From Aquanectria penicillioides (taxonomy: Eukaryota; Ascomycota; Sordariomycetes; Hypocreales; Nectriaceae), in NCBI GenBank assembly GCA_003415625.1, contig PYIU01000003.1, positions 6,634,001-6,698,000 on the forward strand: a stretch of 64,000 nt of DNA. Direction: 5' to 3'. Positions 1 to 10,803 of this stretch are shown one piece after another. Each line of letters starts with the position of its first letter. Position 1 is the stretch's first letter. The position numbers and the translations under genes were made by a program. A model generated the notes under the pieces. The model saw nothing but the letters and a program-made list of their open reading frames with translations. It did no database searches and was not told the origin of the DNA.

Positions 1-1044
1 GAAGGTGCCCTCGCTCCCCACAGTTCCACTGTTAACGCGAGTTGTCGAAACGGCAGTGCCCACGTTCTCAAACCAGCTATCAATCATGGTTATGGAGCCG
101 ACTCCGTGTGACACATCATCCATCTTGATACCAATTCGGCAGTCTTTGAAGAATGCGCTCTTGAAGGTCCAACCCCAGTTCCAAGTCATCCAAATAGCAA
201 CATCCGAGTTTGAAAACCAGAGGTTACGTGCCGTATATTGCTGATTGCCGAGAACTGTTGCATTTCCGCCTCCATAAAAGTACAGGTCGTTCAGTAAACC
301 TCCGGATCCTTCTTCAATGAACAGCCCAGTGTGCCGATTGCCTGGGATAGTTGAGAGTCGGAAGACGCAGTTTGTGATTGATGACGCTTGGGAGCTGGGC
401 CAATGAATACCCACGACAGGGAATTCTGGTGGTAGGAAAGTAGTGTCGATGACCAGGTTGCGAATTTGGCGGAAGAAAGTGTTGGTTGAGTTCCAGGCGA
501 GTGCTCCGTTCGGTAGGTATGGGTTTGCATCAATGAGAGCAAAACTTTCTTTAGAAAAGGAAGCGGAAGCCTTGATGATCGGCCGGTCATTCGGGTCGCC
601 GATAAGTTGAGTGTAGAAGAGGTCGATGATGGCGCTATTGATCAGGTATGTGCTAAGGCCAAGTATTAGAGGCCGTCTTCAATCATAAACAATTGATTCG
701 AGGTAATAAGCACATACCCGCTAGGAAAGTAAACGGTGGCTGGGGATATAGTGCTCCCCTTGCATACCCCAGGAGCGCATCGGCTTCCAGCACTGATGGC
801 AGCGTTGATGGCAGCCGTGTCGTCGGCAACTAACGCTGTGTGAGTTGCTCCCAAGAGACGGCAGCACAAGCATAAGGGACGCACCTCCATCTCCAACAGC
901 GCCATAATCTTTAATATTCCGGAAGACTGGATAGAGGCTGTCCGGGAAGTACGGAGATCGGCCAAAGTGGCCAACATCCTCCATCCAGTACTCGGCGTTT
1001 GCCAGAGGCACGAGGGCGAAGGTTAGAGCAGCGACAAGCTTCAT
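1..1044 (-). CDS. GH55 exo-beta-1,3-glucanase, 5' part (3' end beyond window)
   Basis: This gene encodes a secreted glucan 1,3-beta-glucosidase of family GH55, which trims beta-1,3-glucan at the wall or outside the cell. Three exons are visible (1044-885, 829-718, 652-1). The introns at 884-830 (GTGCGT..TTAG) and 717-653 (GTATGT..TTAG) restore the frame exactly, joining GDGV-ADDTAAINAA and then FPSG-TYLINS. Residues 1-17 (MKLVAALTFALVPLANA) form a signal peptide. The mature start (YWMEDVGHFGRSPYF) and the NIKDYGAVGDG beta-helix motif are family hallmarks. Further conserved blocks are FYGGGNATVLGNQQ and WMTWNWGWTF. About 308 of the usual 750 or so residues lie inside the window, with no break in that part. 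The family call is firm; the exact linkage preference is inferred. Confidence 0.9.
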
Positions 1045-1881
1045 GGTGTTGTGAGCGTCTCGATAGAGTATCATAATATCAAAGAGCCAGTCGAAGGAGA
1101 AAGGGAGAAATTGTTTGGATGCTTGAAGCGAGGAATTTGTGCTCGGGAACCTGTGGCCCTGCCTAAGAAGGAACGCATAACCTCAGGTGTTCGGTCACTC
1201 AGCGTCGCCCAATTGAGCAGGTGCCAGCGCCAACTTCCACTCTACATTATCCGCAATGAGAAGCAAGAATGAATCAAACCTTCCTCGATATTCAAATCTG
1301 GTTAGAGAGGCGATTGGCCGGGCTCGATGGTCCCTCATCTAGCCACATGGCTGCCATCGTGTGAACAAGACGCTTACACGCTAGTTGGTAAGTGATACAA
1401 CTTCCCCTCAACTTGGCACGCACAAAACCTCGGGAAGTTGCATTTTCAGACTGATGGCAGAGAATTGCCGGTTTTCAATGGGTCGTTTGGTTCGTTAAAT
1501 CAGTGATAAGCCAGCAATGTTTGGTGTTGTGAATCATCCATGCCCTCCAGCGATGAGGTGTGGCCATCGAAAGACTGCTCATGTTCTGTCAGTTGCTCAA
1601 CTACATGATCATCATTGTCACACGAAGAATTAAGGAAGAAACCGAGTCGATGATTGATCCATCGTCGCAACACAATGGGGGATTTTCTTTTTATTCCAAT
1701 TGTGTATGTATCGGCCTCGTTCAAGACCACTGCTTCTATAGTTGAGATGGAGCCAACCAGCCCGTGTCCAATTTTCAACGCCATTCCATGCGGCCACCGC
1801 CGCGGTCATAATTCCATTATATAGCGATCAACGGTATTTACAGTTCAAAGAGTGAGAGGGAGAAAGAGCATTGTCTACAGC
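1045..1881. other. Spacer: GH55 upstream region and LIP5 downstream region
   Basis: Both neighbours are on the minus strand. The segment therefore holds the 5' region of the glucanase gene and, beyond it, the 3' end of the lipoyl synthase transcript. I see no conserved reading frame; the short ORFs here have no recognisable domain. Confidence 0.5.
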
Positions 1882-3188
1882 TCAGATGGTCGAGCGAGTC
1901 TCTGAATCGAGAGCCACAGCCTGGTCGAGCGTACCTTGAGCCATGGCTTTCTCGCCGGATCGTTTGCGTAGGACGTTCTCAATGAAGGATTCGCCTGCCT
2001 TGTACGATGAACGCACGAGAGGTCCACTAGCACAGTACAAGAAGCCCATGTCCAGAGCTCGCTTGCGCCACATCTCGAACTCGTCGGGAGTGACATACTT
2101 CTCAACCTTGAGGTGACGCTTGGTTGGTCGCATGTATTGGCCGAAAGTGACAACATCCACATCAACCTTTCTAAGTTCTGCGATATTGTTAGCATCTTCA
2201 CGCAACACTTAAAAATGGGGCCAGTTGCCGTACCTTCAAGAGCAGCCTGGACTTCATGCTCCTGCTCTCCTAGTCCAAGCATAATGCTGGTCTTGGTGAT
2301 GATACCTTCCTTGCCTCGCACATCCTTGACATGCTTCAAGACGCTCAAGCTCTGTCGGAAAGTTGCCCTGCGGTCTCGCACGTAGGGGGTGAGGTCCTCC
2401 ACAGTCTCAACGTTATGGGCGTAGACGTCAAGACCACTCTCTGCCACAATCTTCACCATGTCCAAATCGCCACGGAAATCGCCAGTCAAGGCTTCAACCA
2501 AGAGGGTCGGCTTCTTCTGCTTAATCCTACGGATGGTCTCGGCAAAGTGTCGTGCGCCGCCATCGGCAAGATCGTCTCGGTCGACGCTGGTCAGGACGAC
2601 GTAGCCCAGTCCCCATCGCGCCAGAGCCTCCGCAGTGTTCTCAGGCTCGTGGGGGTCTAGAGGCGGTGGCTTTCGGTTGGTCTTGACACTGCAGAAACGG
2701 CATCCTCGGGTGCAGGTATCGCCCATCAGCATGATGGTGGCGGTCGCGGCGCTCTTGTCGGATCCACCCCAGCATTCGGAAATGTTGGGGCATCGTGCCT
2801 CTTCGCAGACGGTGTGCAGTCCAAGACCTCGCAGGTCCTTCTTGATAGACTTGAAGTTGTCATTGCCGGCGGGGATCGGTGTCTTGAGCCATTCGGGCAG
2901 TCGTGTAATAGTCTTCTTCTTACCCAGCGGGCCGACCTCGGCGGTCTTGAGAGAATAAGCCTCAGCAGGGGAAAGAGGCTGCGCAGCAGATGAGGTAGCT
3001 ACGAAATCTGAAAAGGAAGCGAGCTCGGTGTTCTTGAAGTAAGTCTTTCGTTTCGGGGATGCTTTGCCGGGCTCCTGGGGGTCTAAAGGAACTGTAGCGA
3101 AAGAGCGAACGGCGGACATTGAGGTCGTGCTAAGAGCTCGTCGAAGAGGGGCGTGAGCCCGCTTGAGAGAGGGGGCGATCGATGCCAT
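1882..3188 (-). CDS. LIP5: Lipoyl synthase, mitochondrial
   Basis: This is a radical-SAM enzyme that inserts two sulfurs into octanoyl groups on the lipoyl domains of mitochondrial dehydrogenases and the H protein, using two 4Fe-4S clusters. There are two exons, 3188-2234 and 2177-1882. The intron (2233-2178, GTACGG..CGCAG) links the end of ..AALE to [15 protein letters not shown], giving 416 residues, typical for the family. Residues 1-30 are basic and Ser/Ala rich, as in a mitochondrial presequence. The auxiliary-cluster cysteines are in [13 protein letters not shown] (C128, C133, C139). The radical-SAM triad is TCTRGCRFC (C159, C163, C166). The C-terminal [19 protein letters not shown] is a family signature. 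It is a single-copy housekeeping gene and nothing in it is broken. Confidence 0.96.
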
Positions 3189-4939
3189 GACGCTGCGGTG
3201 ATGCGCTCAAAATGGCGGCGAAGCTCGGTAAAGGAGAGAAAAGTCGTGTTCGTGGTCTTCCAGTGGGATGTTCGGACAGGGATGGTTTTGAGCAAAAGCT
3301 AGCTGCAGCATGTCCAATGCAGAAAGGTTGGGAAGCAGGAAGCCGATGGGACCCGCCCACCGGCCTGCAAGTTTGGTGTTGCCACAGCCGCCTAGCCAAT
3401 GGCAGGGAGGCGGAATATCCTTAATCAGCTCCATCCTAGCTGACAATCCCAACTCCCACGCGAGCAGTTCGCCCTGGCGGTGATTAGTCCCCGGAGCGCG
3501 ATACCGAACAAGCCCATTACTCATCGGTGCGCGACAAAGATACCCGAGGCCGGAGAAAGATGCCGAAGGCAAACAGCCGAGCGCTCAACAGCATACACCC
3601 GTCTCAGATACAATAGTATATGTACTGTACTGTACATGGATATATATCAGCATTATAGATCTCACTGGGTTTCAACAAAACACAAGAGTGGGCGGGGGTC
3701 AGGTATTTCGAGCAAAGCGTAGTAAAGTACCATTGCTCTCCTATCTACGCAAGCCATTGCAACGGCTCATCAAATCGTGATCCGTTCCCAGGACGCTCAA
3801 AACACCAATCCCCCATTTTCTGTAAACCAACTCCCACCCCACCGAAAAGAACAAATATCATACTCCAAAACCACAATCCGTCCCATCCATAGGCTATGGC
3901 AAAATCGCATCAAACCAGGCGGCACGACGTCCTCCGAGAAGGACATCGTCCCCACTTGAATAATGCAAATCGCCAAAACCTGGACCTCCTGCCTTCCTAA
4001 AGGGGGTATCGCCAGAGAGAAAAGAAATAAGGTCAATTCATCCGAGAAGCAGAGATATGTCGAAGTGAATATAGTATTGTTCTTAGTCACCGACGTTTCG
4101 TCCCCGTCTCCTCAAGCTTGTGCTCCCTTGAGCGCAGCGGAGCCAAGTGGAGAGATGTTGATCGACTAACAATGCTAATGGGTCTCCAGCCAGCAAGCAG
4201 GCACCGTGTCGTCGTCCTTTGTGTTTTTTTTGGGCCATCTGGAATATGGGGATATTGTCATCTCAAAGGCGCCAGCCGTTCGTCGCGCCAAAGCCTGGTA
4301 AGAAGCAGCTCATCCTGAAAAGGAGCGCTGAGGAAAATGGGTGGTGATAAGTATGTAAGAATGGTGAAATTGAACAGGCTTTGGGGACCCTAGGCAGCTG
4401 GCGACTACCCTCCAGACACGCCAAGACGACGGAACCAGGGCCAAAAAAAATTAAGTTTTCATGAAGGGAAAAGAGTCGATGTTGCGCGCATATGCGCAGT
4501 CAACGCGCGCAAGGTGCCGTGCCGCTGGGGATGAATTCAAACATTAAGAGTTGAAGCCCGCGAGGTGTATCGACAAGGAGCGGGCGTGCTCGCGATGAAA
4601 CGAAAGGAGGCAGTCGAGCTCTCTATCGAGGCAGAGTCAATAAAAACAAAAAGTATAGACTCGTCAGGTGAAGCAGAGTGATGCTAGACGGCGAAAGCCA
4701 TTCTGCAAGAGGTATCGTGGCGCTGTTGACGTCGTTTCATCGTTATGCCAGAGAAGGTTTGGGCCATGCCATTGGCAAGGCCACAAATAGGCATAAATGC
4801 AAAAAGTGACAAAGTAAATGAGTGAGATGATGATCGCATCGAAGAGTTCGAAAGTTCACAGTTGAGAACGATTTTCTCGTCTCTCTCCCCCAAAACACAC
4901 AGCCCCCTCTTTCCTCCCAGTTTGCGCCGGCTATGCGCT
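3189..4939. other. Spacer: LIP5 promoter side and downstream region of the GPI-protein gene
   Basis: About 1.75 kb without a supportable gene. The left few hundred bases are upstream of LIP5. The right part should contain the 3' UTR of the minus-strand gene ending at 4940. A short alternating stretch near 3610-3640 (repeated GTACT/GTACAT) and a near-palindrome GCGCGCATATGCGC around 4484 are visible. Open frames here show no domain and no consistent intron signals. Confidence 0.45.
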
Positions 4940-5302
4940 TTACATGAAGGCGACAACGATCATGCCAGCGACCCCAGCAAGGGCGACCTTGCTAGCATCG
5001 AGAGCAACGCCAGCACCCTTGGAGGAAACGGTCGTCGGCTGGGAGCCAGATCCAGTAGCGGCGGTTCCGCTAGTGAAGGCAGTAGTGCCGGGGGTCTTCA
5101 CAGCCGGTGTCGACGCCACGGTGTTGTTGGCAGTGGCGCTGACAATGCTTGGAGTGCCGGAGCCGGTCCAGGTCGCGGTAACAGTGTGGACCTGAGACAG
5201 ACTATAGGTCTTGGTGAGAGTGGTGGTGGAGGTCTTGGTGGTGGTATCGTTGGCGAGAGCGAGGGCCGGGAGGATAGCCAGGACTAGCTTTGAGAAATGC
5301 AT
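4940..5302 (-). CDS. Small Thr/Ser-rich GPI-anchored cell-wall or surface protein
   Basis: A 120-residue protein with a clear signal peptide (MHFSKLVLAILPALALA, residues 1-17). A low-complexity Thr/Ser/Ala/Gly-rich body, suited to O-mannosylation, follows. The protein ends in a hydrophobic tail (VALAGVAGMIVVAFM) with no charged residue after it, which is the layout of a GPI-attachment signal. There are no cysteines or recognisable catalytic domain. The frame stays open upstream to about 5530, but I chose the ATG at 5302 because it starts exactly at the signal peptide. It resembles the many small GPI-modified surface proteins of filamentous fungi; a specific function cannot be named. Confidence 0.8.
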   Translation of the reverse strand: MHFSKLVLAILPALALANDTTTKTSTTTLTKTYSLSQVHTVTATWTGSGTPSIVSATANNTVASTPAVKTPGTTAFTSGTAATGSGSQPTTVSSKGAGVALDASKVALAGVAGMIVVAFM

Positions 5303-8300
5303 TTTGGCTGTATCGTCTTCTTGAAAAAATCCACGATGTCGGTGTTGTTGTGTAAGTGCTTTCGAAGCGGGCAGCGATGTAAGTCGCGCAAAAGTATGTA
5401 AGTTAGAATGGGATGCGAGGACGACGACGAGTCTCAGAAACGAAGGTCCTTTCTTTTTTCGGGGTATTCCTCGAAAATCAGTCAATGAGTCGCAGAAGAA
5501 TTGTTTTGTTCTTTTTGAGTTGTTGTGCACAGGCAGCTATAGTGGCGCCTAGTCTAGAGTTTGTTGTGGCTCGTGTAAGAGGCCGAAGCGAGAGAGTCGC
5601 AAGCGTGAGCAACGAGAGAGCGAGGTTTGAGGATACTCGGTATCCAAGACAGCGATATGCGAAAAGCACAGGCGATGTATGTAAGTGCAGAGAAGACAAA
5701 TGTACGAGCAGAGGACTTTGCCAACGAAGTCTTGTGGGGATGAAGGTAAAGTGTGAGGCACAGAAGGATCTCAGGAAGGGTGGCTTATTCGGGGGGATGG
5801 ATCATGAAGTACCTGAGCTGGGGCAGTGCGACAGCCAGCACGCTGTCGCAGGAACAAGCACACCAACCAAGGCACACCAACCAAAGCAAAGTAACCTGCT
5901 TGTCCCAACTGCCCCAAGCCCACACAGGCGCCGGCCGGGTCGCCCACACCCGATGGCCAGGGACAGGATTTTACTGGGTGCCAAGCAGAGACAGGCCGAG
6001 ATTGACCAGGGCCCCCCCCCCTAAGGGCCCAGTGCGGTGCGGCCCCAAGTGCCGCCAGGCCCAGGCCGACACCCAAACGGACACAGACGGCGGGGGGGCA
6101 AGAAAAGAGCCAGCAGCAACTAGACGGGTCCAGAGCCAAGAGCAGCAAGGAGGGCCGGAGAAATCGAGAAACACAGGTATCGGTGACTTGAAATGCAGCA
6201 GGGTCGATACCCGTGTCTCGGGTACCGACGACCTGCCAACGGGGCATCCCTCCACGTTCACACCAGACACCAGCACCAGACACACGCGATCCAGGGCTCT
6301 GCACCAGAGGTGTCGCGCGGAAATTACCAGACGCCCCAACTTCAGGCACACTCCGACGGGGGCCTGTCCTACCGGCGCGTGCCCGCCTGTTCGCCTGGGC
6401 CTGGCCTCTTTGTCTGAAGGCTGTGGTGCTTCACGTTTGGGGCCGCTCAGAGCCTGGGCCTTATCCCATTGAGACGCTGAGCTTGCCCGCATCAGGCCGT
6501 TCCTCGTCATCCGACCCTAGGGTTTAAGTGTTTCTCTGGTGTATCAGCTGGATGGCGAGCGGTGCCAGCGGCGGTGCAACCATACTGGAGACGCGAGAGC
6601 TCCCTTGCCTTGTGCCCCAACGACCGGTACACGCAAGAGGTAACCGCGGACAGGATCTGTCTGACTCTATCTTGACCGACCACTATGACCACAACGTAAT
6701 TATTACTGTCTTGCCGTCTGTAAGTGGTGGGGGAGAGGGAGGGGCGCGCTGGCACTGGGGGAGCCACCCGAGGAGGGGCCATTATGCACAATGCAGACTC
6801 TGCATCTAGCCTACGCAGGTTGCCAGGTTGCCAAGGGAGATCGACACCAGTGCAGCTAGACGCCCTCGCTCAACCTCACCTAAGTATGAACCCCCGCGTC
6901 TCTCATTATGCATTAGACCTGCCGGAGGGAGGCAAAAGAAATTGGCAGCAAAATGAGCACCATCCCGAACGGGGCAGGAGAGAGATCGGGAGAAGGATCG
7001 CTTTGGCCTCATCACCAACCACTCTCCGCAGTCCCGTGCGAAAGTAATGTGTAAAGTGTGTGCCGCCAACCTACAGTGGTGGCGCTTTTAAGCAACCTTG
7101 TTGGGGCCCGTTTCACCCTCATTGTGGCTCTCGATTTTGGATGGGGTCTGAAGAAAAGTCAGAGAAAGCCCTCCACAAAGCTAAGATCGGTGCAATCAAG
7201 GCTCAGCGGCGGGGGGTTCGTCGTGGGAGCGGTGGCGGTAACGGTAGTAGTAGCGGCAACGGCAACAGTCGCGGCCTCTCTCTCCTCTCCACTCGCAGTC
7301 TAGCAATGCCCATTTAATACATAGTACAGCTGAATGGAGACGGTGGTAATTTACAAGCCCTCGGCACTAATTGTGCTAATTACACATAGGTATGTACGCG
7401 TGTGTACGGACTACGTGTGAGTGCTGGGCATGGTCCAAATCGGCGCGCACATGGCCAGGCGTCGTGTGGTTCATAAAGTGCCACTTAAGATTTGCATAAT
7501 TTCCCTAGGCGCCGGTGATTGGCCGCGAGGTGGCACCAACCCCTCGTCTTCACCCAGGCCACTCCCGTTCCTAGCCCGCCCCTGACCCGTTCCTGCGTCG
7601 CCTCGCTCCGTTGGTCCTGTGGCTCTCCTGGAGGGGGAGGAGGGTTGTCGGGTGGCTGTTCGTTGTGTTCTGGTTTCCCCTGGCGCCTTGCCCATTGGGG
7701 CACCAGCGGCCGTGCCATGGCTCGACGAGGGTGGCTCCTCTTAACTTTGTTTGGTTACGCTGTGAGGGCTTCACTCTGAGACTCTGGGGAAGCCAGAGCG
7801 CCTGGTCAAATAGTTACTGATCGACATGCGAAAGTCGTGCCATCCCGCGTCGAGGGATCAGAATCGCACGCTACTACACAATTTCCACGTTAAATGAGCT
7901 ACCATCTCTTTTAGGACAATCGTGAAATTCGCCGAATGACCTCGTTGCGCCGCTTCATCATCGCACCTGACCGCCCTCGCTCCCTGTGAGTTGTGGGTGT
8001 AGGTAGTCCATGTTTCCGCTCACCGGTGCTCTGACGATGTTTCTCGGCCACGCGCAGAAACTCGCAGCCGGGGCGCACAGGATTTACTCTGAATCCTTCA
8101 AGCCAGTGCGTTGCGTTATTTTTGGGCAGGCATCTCGTTTCTTTTTTGCCTTCTTGTTTGATATGGATTCGTGGTCCCTCCGCGGAAGCTGAAACTTCGC
8201 CAGAACGCTCATCCTGGTCGTGAGACGGGGCAACAAGCAGCTTCCGGCCAATTCACTCAAGCATCCCGGCCAGCCTCGAGGTCGGAAAAACGGTCGCCAT

Positions 8301-10803
8301 GGGGGAGAGAGATGACCAGGGGCACCCGGACCCGTGGGCGCTCGTCTGCGCAGCGAATGGCTGAGAGACAACCAGGGCGAAACGACCAGAAGCCCAGAAG
8401 GAAAAAAGGCAGCCAAAGCCCTGATCAACTACCCGCCCCGGATTTACACCTGGCCACGCCACGTTGGCTGGCTTCACGTGGCTGCATGCTTCTCTGTACC
8501 CGTTGCTCTGCCTCTTTTCGCCGGGCAAAGCGCTACTGTAGGCACTCTAAGTCCTAACTGAGCGCGCTATCCTATCGAGCTCTACACAGTACCCGTCTCA
8601 ATCTGGGTACTTATGCAGTGCTATAAATGGCTGCGCGCATTGTTTTGTGCTGCTATTCATGGCGCTGGCTCTTGTGTCCTTCACGCCGATCATTGTTGAT
8701 CAGCAGCACCAGGCAAAGTGATTTCATGCTTGTGCGAATTGGTTGATGGATTGGATCAATCTGTGTGTCACAGCTTCCATTTTTTATTTCGCTTTTTTTT
8801 CTTCTCCCTTCCTGACTTGGCAGAGTCTGTGTGAGACATCCCGGCCTTTCTCATTACCTATTATTCGTACCTTATTTTAGGCCGCTGTCGCATAATTGGT
8901 GCGACAACCCATCCACGGCCAATGTGGCATCGGGTGCCTCAGCCCCAGAAACGAAGCCAGGCGGCACATTTCCGTCGTCTCCAGGTTGCATTGTGACTCG
9001 ACGCCTGGCCCTCCACTTGCCCAAGAACGCCTCGCCTCGGTGGATGCGATGCGCCGTGAGATGAGTGAGCAAAGGCAACGCAGTTAGCTCTCTCTGTGCC
9101 CCTCCCCAGTCTCCAGCGCTGGCTTGCTCAGCCCTGCTCCTTCAAGCTCGACATGTTCAAGCGAGCTGACGTCAGGGCTCGGGTCTCTCAAGCATCGTCC
9201 AAGGCACAATCAATCCACTCATGCGCGTTGGACGCACCCGGGCCCACGATCCCTCGTCTCCGAGATGCATTTGCCGTGCCTGAAATAGCCTGCTTGCATT
9301 GTTTCGTACCACGAGTGTTGAACACGAAAGCCCGCAGCACCTGGTGTCGTTGCCTCCTCCGGCCTAGCAGCTACACACAAAGGTGCCGGTGCTAGTGCTA
9401 CCGGTACCGCTCAACGAACCAAACCAAATCAACATCATAGCCGTCAACGGCGGGGATGAGGCCGAACCGCCACTCGTTTTCTAAGGCTGCAAATTACGCA
9501 AGCCGACAGGTGACTGAGCACCCAACAAACGTGGTATGCCGGAATGTCATGTAATACAGTCCGATCATCCTCTGCCACGTAGCAGGCTCTCTCATCATGT
9601 GCGCTGCTCTGCATCGTCCACACACTGCCCAGCCCAATCAACAACCAACAGCCGCATCCATCAAGCCCAACTCACCCTTACCCTATAACCAACCAAACAG
9701 TCACTTGCTCCACCCTCAGAAGGTGATCGTCCCAAGTGCAAATGCTTCCCTCGGCTTTGGGAGGTATTCATATAATGCCTTCCTGAACATTGTGTCCTCG
9801 TGATTGTTGTTGGTGGTGTGTTTCTGTGTATCTTGTCCCTTTTGGCTGCTTATTTGGGATCTGATGGGGCAGACATGCATTTCATTGCGTCCCAAATTGA
9901 CGTCACTCCGCTTCACTTTCCCTTCCATGCAATGAGGTTCTATGTATTGACAACTGAATTCTAAAACTATTCTGACCAAGGAAATCGTGACAAAAACATC
10001 AGGTCTCTAGAACTGAAACAAAACAAAACAAAACACACCTGGTACTTACTTCGCCGCCATACGGCCATTTCAAGACAACGAGACTGGACTGACTGACTGC
10101 CATCAACACGCCGCCGAATGGTTTCTGTTGTACAACGTCTATGCCTAGATAGTGCTGCTCTAACTCATAACTCATGATATCATCTTTCGTAATTTCTAAG
10201 TATCATCAGGCATTTGGGGGGTATAATAATGTCGAAAAAAAAAACTATTGTACAACAGCGTGAGATGTCAGTCCCTGACTCAAATCCGTGCCCATCTGGC
10301 CCGCCTCAACCATGCGGAACCACTCATTGTTGTCCAACCAAAAATGCAGATACGAATAACCGAGTTGCATTTGTAGCAGGTACCCGGATCAAAGTAGAAT
10401 TTGATCTCTGCCTTATCCCCCGAGGCGGGAAGTGTAGGTCACCAAGGTCACCCCCATGTAAGCGGTGCCCTTGCTTTTTGAACTGTCGTCAGGTGTTGTT
10501 GCATTGCCTCTGTCATGGGCATTTCGGGTGAAGCACGAAAAAGATCGGCGCCCTCTGGGCGCTGCTGTCGTATTGAATGCTACTGCGTGCATTTCCTTCC
10601 TTGTGAGAGAGAAGTCGGCAAGGATGCCGACTTCTCGAATCCGATTGCACCGCTGTTTCTTTCTCCGATTCCCCTCCGCAGCCAAGAATGCCGAGGTGCG
10701 TTTCAGAGGTTCGGGGATGAATCATCTTCAACCGATCTGGTATTCGGCAAGAGGGTGTGTATTGGCCGGACTCAATATCAGACTGTAAACTGCATAGTTG
10801 CCT
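5303..10803. other. 5.5-kb gene-free region
   Basis: No reading frame here shows a recognisable domain, a signal peptide or an intron pattern that extends it. The left third (about 5760-6520) is very GC-rich and contains a run of 10 C at 6012-6021. Long overlapping ORFs there run in several frames of both strands, as expected from GC bias. A TATAAA-like sequence lies near 8622, followed by a 20-codon ORF starting at 8658, but I cannot support a gene. The far right (10500-10803) is downstream of the minus-strand gene ending at 10804. The region may be regulatory DNA for the GPI-protein gene or carry non-coding transcripts. Confidence 0.5.
10609..10636. repeat. Perfect 12-bp hairpin, 4-nt loop
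   Basis: GAGAAGTCGGCA (10609-10620), loop AGGA, TGCCGACTTCTC (10625-10636). It lies about 170 bp beyond the stop codon of the minus-strand gene at 10804, so it would fall in that gene's 3' UTR or just after it. It could be a 3'-UTR structure; no poly-U tract follows, and a bacterial-type terminator is not expected in a fungus. Confidence 0.6.

Noticed and set aside
5413..6510. Overlapping long ORFs on both strands around the GC-rich patch
   Set aside because: Open frames occur in nearly all six frames, as expected from high GC and the C-run; no homology recognised.
8617..8720. TATA-like element followed by a 20-codon ORF
   Set aside because: Too short and unsupported to call a gene; no conserved peptide known to me.
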